DNA of 48,400 nucleotides, taken from JBKQHQ01 sp052148715. GTDB taxonomy: Bacteria; Pseudomonadota; Alphaproteobacteria; Rhizobiales; Xanthobacteraceae. Location of the stretch: positions 1 through 48,400 of the forward strand of contig JBKQHQ010000180.1 of assembly GCA_052148715.1 (NCBI GenBank), written 5' to 3'. Positions 42,248-48,400 of the stretch are shown here, piece after piece. Below the pieces are notes generated by a model. The model was not told the origin of the DNA. It did not search any database and saw only the letters and a program-made list of their open reading frames with translations. The translations under genes and the position numbers were made by a program. Each line of letters begins with the position of its first letter. Positions within the stretch are counted from its first letter, which is position 1.

Positions 42248-43696
42248 GTGGATCCCAAGATTCTTGCATCCAGACGTTTCGGCATGCCTGACCAGCTCAG
42301 GTTTGCTGAACTGTCCGGCGATTACAACCCGATGCATATCGATGCGGTTGCCGCTCGCCGCACCCAGGCGGGTGCACCGGTGGTCCACGGCATGCACGCC
42401 ATCCTATGGGCCCTTGACGAGCTCGCGCGGGCCGGCTTCGCCGGCGAGGAGCTCTCAGCCATAGGCGTGCAGTTCAGAAAGTTCATGTATTTGGATCGGC
42501 CGCTCGATCTAAAAGTCGCGCAGCACGACGGCGAGACGGTAGCGGCCGAGTTGTCGCTGGCGGGGCTCGCGGTCGCCTCGTTGCGGTTGCGCAGCGGCCC
42601 CCGGAAAGTCGAGGACGCCGAAGTCGGGACTGATTGGCCCGAAGTCACGACGTCGGTGAGTGTTCCGAACGCGCCGACCCTTGAGGAAGCCGCAAGCTCG
42701 TCAGGATGGATGGCGCCGCTGGCCGCGGCGGATGAGTTGGCGCGCAACTTTCCGCACTTGGCCCGATCCTTGGGAGCCGGCGAGGTCGCCGAGCTTACGT
42801 CGCTTTCCCGCCTCGTGGGGATGGTCTGCCCAGGGTTACATTCCATCTTCACGGGATTTTCGGTCGACCTCGTTCAACCGACGGCCGGGCGCGCAGGGGT
42901 TGGCTTTAAAGTTACGCTGGCGCATCCGCGCGTGCGAATGATCAACATCGATGTTGCAGGGCGCCGGATTGCCGGAAAGGTGTCCGCCTTCATGGTAGGG
43001 CCGCCGGTCGCAGCGCCTCCCATGCAGCTGATATCAGGGTTGGTCGGGGCACAGGACTTCGCCGGAACCGTCGCATTGATCGTCGGAGGATCACGAGGCT
43101 TGGGCGCCGTTGCGGCGAAGACGATCGCGGCCGGCGGCGGAAGCGTGATCGTGACCTTTGCGACGGGGCGCGAGGACGCCTTGAAGGTGGCCGAAGAGAT
43201 CAATGCGGTGCGCGGTGAGCCGGCTTGCACCCTCCTCGCATATGACAGCGCCATGAGTGCGGCCTCCCAGCTGGCGACCCTGACCGACACGGTGAATCAG
43301 CTGTACTACTTCGCGACACCGGCGATCTTTCAGCAAAAATCGGAAGTATTCTCAGCCGAGCTTTTCCGGACCTTCAGCAGCGTCTACATCGATGGCTTCT
43401 ACGACGTTTGTCATTTCGTGCGGTCGCGTTGCCGAGCGCCTACGCTATCGGTGTTCTATCCATCGTCGATCGCGGTGGAGAAGCGGCCGGCGGGCCTCAC
43501 GGAATATAGCATGGCCAAGATGGCCGGCGAGCTATTGTGCGCCGACATGACGGAGTACGTCCCAGGATTGCGCGTCCTGATCAGTCGTCTGCCGCGTGTC
43601 TTGACGGATCAGACCAATACGGTTGCCCAGGTCGAGAACGCCGATCCGCTGACGGTCCTGCTGCCGCTGATCCATGCTGTCCACCGGCTGAGCTGA
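42248..43696 (+). CDS. MaoC-hotdog/SDR fusion protein
   Basis: A 482-residue fusion. Residues about 5-110 are a MaoC-type hotdog (FAELSGDYNPMHIDAVAARR and HGMHAILWALDEL, keeping the D...H hydratase pair). Residues about 150-260 look like a second hotdog (GRAGVGFKVTLAHPRVRM). Residues 270-480 are a short-chain dehydrogenase (LIVGGSRGLGAVAAKTIAAG; EYSMAKMAGE gives YxxxK). It would reduce a 3-keto acyl and hydrate or dehydrate the product, perhaps on the ACP encoded 169 bp downstream. The start is GTG at 42248. It is the first gene of MaoC-SDR, ACP, FkbH. Confidence 0.85.
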   Translation: MDPKILASRRFGMPDQLRFAELSGDYNPMHIDAVAARRTQAGAPVVHGMHAILWALDELARAGFAGEELSAIGVQFRKFMYLDRPLDLKVAQHDGETVAAELSLAGLAVASLRLRSGPRKVEDAEVGTDWPEVTTSVSVPNAPTLEEAASSSGWMAPLAAADELARNFPHLARSLGAGEVAELTSLSRLVGMVCPGLHSIFTGFSVDLVQPTAGRAGVGFKVTLAHPRVRMINIDVAGRRIAGKVSAFMVGPPVAAPPMQLISGLVGAQDFAGTVALIVGGSRGLGAVAAKTIAAGGGSVIVTFATGREDALKVAEEINAVRGEPACTLLAYDSAMSAASQLATLTDTVNQLYYFATPAIFQQKSEVFSAELFRTFSSVYIDGFYDVCHFVRSRCRAPTLSVFYPSSIAVEKRPAGLTEYSMAKMAGELLCADMTEYVPGLRVLISRLPRVLTDQTNTVAQVENADPLTVLLPLIHAVHRLS

Positions 43697-43865
43697 ACTG
43701 CCGGCTGCGCCTAATGTGTTCCGTTTTGCACGAAATGGGCGACTGATCCCTGTCCGTCCGATCGATACAACCTGAAATTCGTTGTTGATGTTGCGAGCAT
43801 CGCCTCTTGTTCGGCACGGTGGCAACGCCTAAGAATGACAACGTGCAGCCACGTCGGCGGGTGGG

Positions 43866-44111
43866 ATGAGCAAAGCAGCGATCTTGCGTAAGCTGGAGCC
43901 AATCTTTCGTAACGTCCTGGATCCGAACTTGGTTCTGACGGAAGATATGGACGCATCACGGGTTCCGCTCTGGGACTCCCTGAACCACATCATTCTGGTG
44001 GTCGAGATCGAGATGCAGCTCGGCGTTACCCTGTCGACCGACGAGATTGCCCATCTCAACAACGTTGGTGAGATGGTCGCGCTGCTCGAAAGCAAGGGCG
44101 TCAATGGATGA
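43866..44111 (+). CDS. Acyl carrier protein
   Basis: An 81-residue carrier. Ser S38 in LWDSLNHIILVVEIE is the 4'-phosphopantetheine site, and the four-helix pattern is normal. The W-D-S-L-N motif differs from fatty-acid ACP (DSLD), which indicates a specialised carrier. GGCGGGTGGG precedes the ATG. It lies 169 bp after MaoC-SDR and 64 bp before the FkbH-like gene, and FkbH proteins charge a partner ACP with a glycerate unit, so this is the probable partner. Confidence 0.93.
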   Translation: MSKAAILRKLEPIFRNVLDPNLVLTEDMDASRVPLWDSLNHIILVVEIEMQLGVTLSTDEIAHLNNVGEMVALLESKGVNG

Positions 44112-44175
44112 GCAGGGCGCATGATGCGATGGAGCGGCCGCCGGATCGGGACCTCATGCCGTCGCATGCGGCTCG

Positions 44176-45972
44176 ATGCGGATTGCAAGGATGAACCGGG
44201 ATCTTGACGCTATCGTTGCGCGCTACGCCGCAGTGAATTCTCTGCAGCAGCTCTTTGCATGCGCGCGCGACTACGAGGCCGCGGGCGCGCCGCTATCGCC
44301 CGGCTCGCCGAAGATCCGTCTGGCCGTGACCGGCAACTACTCCACGCAGATGCTCGCCAAGGGCTTCCCGCTGGCGCTCGCGGCCCGCAATGTCGGCGTT
44401 GACCTCTATGAAGGTCCTTACAATCATTGGCAGATCGAGCTGCTTGATGCGGGATCGGCGCTGTACTCGTTCAACCCGACGCATATCCTGCTGGCGCTCA
44501 CCTCAGTCGAGCTTGCCTATGGATCGCTCAGGAGCGTCGAGGCGGTCACCGCCGCCATAACGGCTGCGGTCGATGCGGCGTGCAAGGCGACGGATGCGCA
44601 CATCACCGTCACCTTGCCCGAGCCGCTCGTCGACGAGATCTCCGACAGCTGCGGCGCCTACGCTTGGCGGCGCGGGATCTGCAACGGGCTGCGCGCGGCG
44701 CTATCCTCGACGCGGGTGACGCTGATTGACGTCGAGCCCCTGATCCGCGACTGCGGCGCGCGGGCGTGGTTTGATGACCGCTTTTACGATACGGCAAAGA
44801 TTCCGTTCCATCCGGATCGGACTCCGGCTTTGCTCGGCCGGCTCGCGGATGCAATCGCAAGCGTGGTCAACCCGCGCTGCAAATTGATCGTCGTTGATCT
44901 TGACGATACCCTGTGGGGTGGACGGGTAGGCGATGACGGCTTCGAGGGGATCGACCTCGATCCGGCCGGTCAAGGCCGTCATTTCCTGCGTCTGCAAGCG
45001 TTTCTAAAAGCGTTGCAGGCAGACGGCGTCGTCCTCGCCGTCGCCAGTAAGAACAATCTCCGGCCGGTTCAGGAAGTCTTTGCCAATCGACCCGAGATGA
45101 TCCTGCAATTCGCGGACTTCGCGGCGGCCGAGATCCATTGGGAGCCGAAGTCGACGAGTCTTGCGCGGATTCTCGATCGTCTCAAGCTTTCCACCGCCGG
45201 GGTGGTGTTTCTCGACGACAATCCGGTCGAGCGCGCGGAGGTGCGTAGCCGCTTTCCGAATATCGAGGTGCCCGAGTTGCCGGATGATCCGGCACGGCGG
45301 GTGCCGATGTTGATCGCAACGGGGCGTTTTGACCGGCGCGTCACGACGCAGGAATCGCGCGATCGCAACCGCATGTATGCAGAGAACGCCGAGCGTGACA
45401 CGGCACTCCAGGCGGCCGGAAATCTCGACGAATTCCTACGTCGATTGGACATGGTGCTCGAGATCTGCGGGATCGACGAGGCGCGCGATCGCGCGCTCGA
45501 GCTGATCCAAAAGACCAACCAATTCAACCTGACCACGCGGCGCTATAACTGGAGCGAGCTTGCCGCCATTCTGCAAGACGGCTTCGGCCGCTGCTACCGT
45601 CTGAAGGACAAGTTCGGCGATAACGGCATCATCAGCGTCGCCGCGATCGCACGCGACTCCGGGCTCGATGCGAGAATCGATTTATGGCTGATGTCGTGCC
45701 GCGTGCTTGGACGCAAGGTCGAGGAAGCGATCCTGGCCGATCTTGCGGCCGGCGCCCGCGCTCTCGGCGCCCGCCGGCTGATCGGCGAGTACCTTCCCAC
45801 GGCGAAGAACGAGCTTGTCTGCGATCTCTACCCGCGGCTCGGCTTTACCGAAAAAGGCGAGCACGGCGGGCGCGTGCGCTATGAGTTGTCGCTTGATGAT
45901 CCGCGCGCCAATGCCGGCGTCGATTTCATTCGCGCTGTGAGCCGTTCCCCGAGCGCGGGCGAAGTCGCGTGA
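44176..45972 (+). CDS. FkbH-like HAD protein (glyceryl-ACP synthase type)
   Basis: A 598-residue protein of the FkbH family, which takes a glycerate unit from 1,3-bisphosphoglycerate and loads it on an ACP. The N-terminal domain (RLAVTGNYSTQMLAKGFPLA) and the HAD motif I D241-L-D243 (VVDLDDTLWGG) are intact. So are motif II region AVASKNN, a DDNP element (FLDDNPVERAEVR), and the C-terminal GNAT-like part with LGARRLIGEYLPTAKNELV. The nucleophilic Asp and length are those of active members. A second ATG at 44191 (MNRDLDAI) is possible. The palindromic repeat copy 3 starts 6 bp after the stop. Confidence 0.93.
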   Translation: MRIARMNRDLDAIVARYAAVNSLQQLFACARDYEAAGAPLSPGSPKIRLAVTGNYSTQMLAKGFPLALAARNVGVDLYEGPYNHWQIELLDAGSALYSFNPTHILLALTSVELAYGSLRSVEAVTAAITAAVDAACKATDAHITVTLPEPLVDEISDSCGAYAWRRGICNGLRAALSSTRVTLIDVEPLIRDCGARAWFDDRFYDTAKIPFHPDRTPALLGRLADAIASVVNPRCKLIVVDLDDTLWGGRVGDDGFEGIDLDPAGQGRHFLRLQAFLKALQADGVVLAVASKNNLRPVQEVFANRPEMILQFADFAAAEIHWEPKSTSLARILDRLKLSTAGVVFLDDNPVERAEVRSRFPNIEVPELPDDPARRVPMLIATGRFDRRVTTQESRDRNRMYAENAERDTALQAAGNLDEFLRRLDMVLEICGIDEARDRALELIQKTNQFNLTTRRYNWSELAAILQDGFGRCYRLKDKFGDNGIISVAAIARDSGLDARIDLWLMSCRVLGRKVEEAILADLAAGARALGARRLIGEYLPTAKNELVCDLYPRLGFTEKGEHGGRVRYELSLDDPRANAGVDFIRAVSRSPSAGEVA

Positions 45973-45977
45973 GCTCA

Positions 45978-46050
45978 GAGCATTTTCCGGAAAAAGCCTG
46001 CCCTCGGGTTTGATCCGAGGGTGGACACCGGTTTTCCGCAAGAAAATGCG
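45978..46050. repeat. REP-like palindromic element, copy 3 (long form, diverged ends)
   Basis: The interior repeats copy 2 almost exactly, with CCCTCGGG...CCGAGGG and GTGGACACCGG in place of GTGGGCACCGG. The ends have diverged to GAGCATTTTC (45978-45987) and GAAAATGC (46042-46049), but still pair, so the arms changed in a compensatory way. It follows the FkbH-like gene. Confidence 0.82.
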
Positions 46051-46077
46051 ACCAAATCGATAATCTGGAGCGGGCCC

Positions 46078-46308
46078 TCAATGGGGCGCGGCCGCCTTCT
46101 TCTTCATGCGCCAGAGCTGAAAGCCCTCCCGTTCGATGGCGGCTTCGATGTCCGGACGTGGAAAGTTGTGTGGTGGCTTGTTCTCTGGCCGGATCACACC
46201 GACCGCATGCCACGGTCCATGCTGCTGTGGCAACTTGCTTCCGGCCGAGTCTCCGGCGAAAGCACGCAACTCGCCTTTCCCTGCGGACTTGAAAATGTAG
46301 ATTCGCAT
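46078..46308 (-). CDS. Small conserved hypothetical protein
   Basis: A 76-residue protein beginning MRIYIFKSAGKGELRAFAGD, with a WHAVGVIRPENKPPHNFPRP middle and ending in a basic stretch MKKKAAAPH. Short proteins of this pattern are, from memory, widespread and uncharacterised in Bradyrhizobium-type genomes. No domain is recognised. The ATG at 46308 was taken; GAAAGG lies near it. It is convergent with the FkbH-like gene and follows infA. Confidence 0.65.
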   Translation of the reverse strand: MRIYIFKSAGKGELRAFAGDSAGSKLPQQHGPWHAVGVIRPENKPPHNFPRPDIEAAIEREGFQLWRMKKKAAAPH

Positions 46309-46423
46309 GGCCTTGGCCTTTCATCGATGGCGCTCAACTTAAATCGAACCGAGGCGCTCTTTCTATATTTTGTCGCATTTTTGGAGGGGCGCAAGCCCAT
46401 TTCGCGGCCGCGGCCGCTCCGCT

Positions 46424-46699
46424 TTAGCGCTTGCGGAACGGCTGGCGCGGAGGCTGGCTGCGCGCCGCGGGAGCGCGCTGGTCCTTGTGGCGAAATATCA
46501 GCCGGCCCTTTTCGAGGTCGTAAGGCGACATCTCGACGGTGACGCGATCGCCCGCCAGCGTCTTGATGCGGTTCTTCTTCATCTTACCGGCCGTATAAGC
46601 GACGATGACGTGCCCGGCATCGAGCTGCACCCGATAGCGCGCATCGGGGAGAATTTCCGTCACCAGACCTTCGAATTCGATGAGTTCTTCCTTTGCCAT
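46424..46699 (-). CDS. infA: Translation initiation factor IF-1 (long form)
   Basis: A 91-residue OB-fold protein: MAKEELIEFEGLVTEILPDARYRV, GHVIVAYTAGKMKKNRIKTLAGD and RVTVEMSPYDLEKGRLIFRHK cover the whole IF-1 fold (residues about 1-72). A basic proline-rich tail, RAPAARSQPPRQPFRKR, extends beyond the usual 72 residues. It lies 20 bp after a DEAD-box helicase gene, and some alphaproteobacteria carry a second, longer IF-1 in that place, so this may be the accessory copy. Confidence 0.92.
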   Translation of the reverse strand: MAKEELIEFEGLVTEILPDARYRVQLDAGHVIVAYTAGKMKKNRIKTLAGDRVTVEMSPYDLEKGRLIFRHKDQRAPAARSQPPRQPFRKR

Positions 46700-46719
46700 G
46701 GGGATGGTTTCCGATTGCT

Positions 46720-48051
46720 TCAGCGCGGCGGGCGCTGGTCTTGGTTGCGGCGGGGTTGTGCGGAGCGACGCATGAACGGAACCGCGGCGAGATTGTTGGG
46801 GTCGTGGCGCTGCTCGGTCTTCGCGACATTGCCGCCCCCGCCCCGCCGTTGACGGCGCTGTTGGCGACCGCTCTTGGCTGGCGCTCCGCTGCCGCGGTGC
46901 GTCGTGGCAGGCGGCGCCGTGCGACCCGCCGGGCGTCCGGTTGCCGGGATTGACATGCGGATCAACCGTTCGATGGCGCGCAGATAGGCAACCTCCTCGG
47001 CGTCGCAGAACGAGATCGCAACGCCGTCAGCACCGGCGCGTGCCGTGCGGCCGATGCGGTGCACGTAGCTCTCCGGCTCGTTCGGCATATCATAATTCAC
47101 GACATGGCTGATGCCCTCGACGTCGATGCCGCGCGCCGCGATATCGGTCGCGACGAGCGTGCGCACCCGCCCGACGCGGAAGGCGGCGAGCACGCGCTCG
47201 CGCTGGCCTTGCGATTTGTTGCCGTGGATGGCCTCGGCCGTGATCCCGGCCTTGGCGAGACCGCGCACGAGCTTGTCGGCGCCATGTTTGGTGCGCGTGA
47301 AGACAAGCGCGCGATCGATCGGCTCATCGCGCAAGGTCTGCGCCAGCAGCGTCATCTTGGATGCGCGCTCGACGTGGATGATGCGCTGCGTGACGCGCTC
47401 CACCGTCGACGCCACCGGAGTGACCGCGACCTTGGCGGGATCGCGCAGCATCTGATCGGCGAGCTCGGCGATCGCTTGCGGCATCGTGGCGGAAAAGAAC
47501 AGCGTTTGCCGTTTTGCCGGCAGCTTCGCGACGATCTTGCGAATGTCGTGAATGAAGCCCATGTCGAGCATCCGGTCGGCTTCGTCGAGGACCAGATGCT
47601 CCACTTGATTGAGACGCAGCGCGTTGCTGTGCACGAGATCGAGGAGACGGCCCGGGGTGGCGACCAGCACATCGACACCGTTTAGCAGCGCCCGCACTTG
47701 GCGTCCCATCGGCACGCCGCCGATCGCCAAGGTGGCGCTGATGCGCAGGTGCCGGCCGTAGGTGTTGAAGCTGTCGAGAATCTGCGAAGCCAGCTCGCGC
47801 GTGGGGGCCAGCACCAGGACCCGGCAGCATTTTCGCTCTGCCCGCGCGGGCTTGCCGGCGAGTTGATGCAAGATCGGCAGCGCAAAGGCTGCGGTTTTGC
47901 CGGTTCCGGTTTGTGCGATCCCGACGATGTCCCGTCCGGTCAATGCGACCGGGATGGTCTGGGCCTGGATTGGAGTGGGAGTGACGTATTGCTCATCAGC
48001 AAGGGCACGCGTGATCGGCTCTGCAAGGCCGAATTCATGAAAAGAGTTCAC
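46720..48051 (-). CDS. DEAD-box RNA helicase (RhlE-like)
   Basis: A 443-residue ATP-dependent RNA helicase. The Q motif (YVTPTPIQAQTIP), motif I AQTGTGKTAAF, motif II DEAD (LVLDEADRMLDMGF), motif III SATMP, and motif VI HRIGRTARAG are complete. The C-terminal tail is Gly/Arg-rich (QQRRQRRGGGG) and may bind RNA. It is likely involved in ribosome assembly or cold adaptation, and it precedes infA by 20 bp in one transcript. Confidence 0.95.
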   Translation of the reverse strand: MNSFHEFGLAEPITRALADEQYVTPTPIQAQTIPVALTGRDIVGIAQTGTGKTAAFALPILHQLAGKPARAERKCCRVLVLAPTRELASQILDSFNTYGRHLRISATLAIGGVPMGRQVRALLNGVDVLVATPGRLLDLVHSNALRLNQVEHLVLDEADRMLDMGFIHDIRKIVAKLPAKRQTLFFSATMPQAIAELADQMLRDPAKVAVTPVASTVERVTQRIIHVERASKMTLLAQTLRDEPIDRALVFTRTKHGADKLVRGLAKAGITAEAIHGNKSQGQRERVLAAFRVGRVRTLVATDIAARGIDVEGISHVVNYDMPNEPESYVHRIGRTARAGADGVAISFCDAEEVAYLRAIERLIRMSIPATGRPAGRTAPPATTHRGSGAPAKSGRQQRRQRRGGGGNVAKTEQRHDPNNLAAVPFMRRSAQPRRNQDQRPPR

Positions 48052-48380
48052 TATAAAACTTTCTGTGGGCGAAACGGCCGGCGCTTTCGCAAGCGGAACG
48101 GCTGCGCGTCGCGGGGTTGATTAAGACACCCCGCGTGGTCTGGGCTGCCAGTCGAAAAGGATATCGGATTTCGGGCCGAAAACCGGTTGGATTTCGTTCA
48201 CGCGGCCCGTAACGACCACCTATCGGGTCGAATCATCCGCGTACGCAATATGGTGCGCCGGTGTGTTCGTTTCAAGGCGAGAGTGCCTTTTTGGCAGGGG
48301 GATCGGGTGAAGAAGTGCGTGACAAAGGGCTGAAGTGCTGAATCTGTCGTGATCCTCTGATTCGGTTTGCGGAGGATGCG
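48052..48380. other. Region upstream of the DEAD-box helicase gene
   Basis: About 330 bp between the divergent helicase gene and a possible gene starting at 48381. No coding similarity is seen; promoters for both directions should be here but none stands out. Confidence 0.45.
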
Positions 48381-48400
48381 ATGGAGAGTGCTGCGGCGGC
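48381..48400 (+). CDS. Possible start of a gene cut by the window end
   Basis: ATG at 48381 has GGAGG 5 nt upstream and reads M-E-S-A-A-A to the edge. Too short to identify; the strong ribosome-binding site is the only support. Confidence 0.3.

Overview
The window is GC-rich, gene-dense chromosomal DNA from an alphaproteobacterium, most likely a Hyphomicrobiales member of the Bradyrhizobium/Xanthobacteraceae type. This rests on gene content: an aa3 cytochrome oxidase operon with CtaB, CtaG, CtaE and SURF1; an Fo-only ATP synthase operon (atpI-B-E-F'-F) without F1 genes; tandem IalB-family proteins; an ALA-synthase type hemA next to a FixL/FixJ pair; and palindromic repeats of a kind common in that group. 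No rRNA, tRNA, CRISPR array, intact insertion sequence or prophage was seen.

Layout. 1-7.8 kb: FlK-type thioesterase, gshA, a LysR regulator divergent from a DUF1127 protein, a PAN-domain exported protein, tldD (minus) and three tandem ialB-like genes (minus). 8.1-14.6 kb: coxB-coxA-ctaB-small CoxF-like protein-ctaG-ctaE-DUF983-SURF1, a complete terminal oxidase structural and assembly operon. 14.6-17.4 kb: a gene-poor stretch with the 3' end of a group II intron, a 53-residue Cys-rich protein, a porin-like outer membrane protein, two small proteins and a decayed TPR fragment. 17.4-20.0 kb: a thioredoxin-reductase-like flavoprotein followed 3 bp later by a gene read here as a selenoprotein. 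20.3-24.5 kb: thrC-M16 peptidase-GNAT, then a lipoprotein. 24.6-28 kb (minus): HAD hydrolase and the Fo ATP synthase genes. 28.2-35.3 kb: a coiled-coil exported protein, yjbQ, two LuxR-type regulators, a catalytically dead HtrA-like protein and a 1171-residue SSS-transporter/hybrid histidine kinase. 35.6-39.2 kb: FixL-like and FixJ-like proteins, a lone receiver and hemA with a FixK/FNR-type box upstream. 39.4-46 kb: an IlvD/Edd dehydratase, then an E2-like acyltransferase, a MaoC-SDR fusion, an acyl carrier protein and an FkbH-like protein that look like a small biosynthetic cassette. 46-48.4 kb (minus): a small conserved protein, infA and a DEAD-box helicase.

The most notable item is the selenoprotein at 18381-20006. 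The reading frame runs through an in-frame TGA (18669-18671) and stays open for another 444 sense codons. The TGA sits in a U-x-x-C motif resembling the UGSC family, and 17 nt after it there is a perfect 6-bp hairpin with a GGTC loop, as expected for a bacterial SECIS. A conventional caller would split it into two false genes. The neighbouring reductase-like flavoprotein, with a CANC redox motif, is the natural candidate partner. The second system worth attention is the FkbH/ACP/E2-acyltransferase/MaoC-SDR cluster, which shares three components with tetronate-type glyceryl-ACP cassettes but lacks a ketosynthase in this window.
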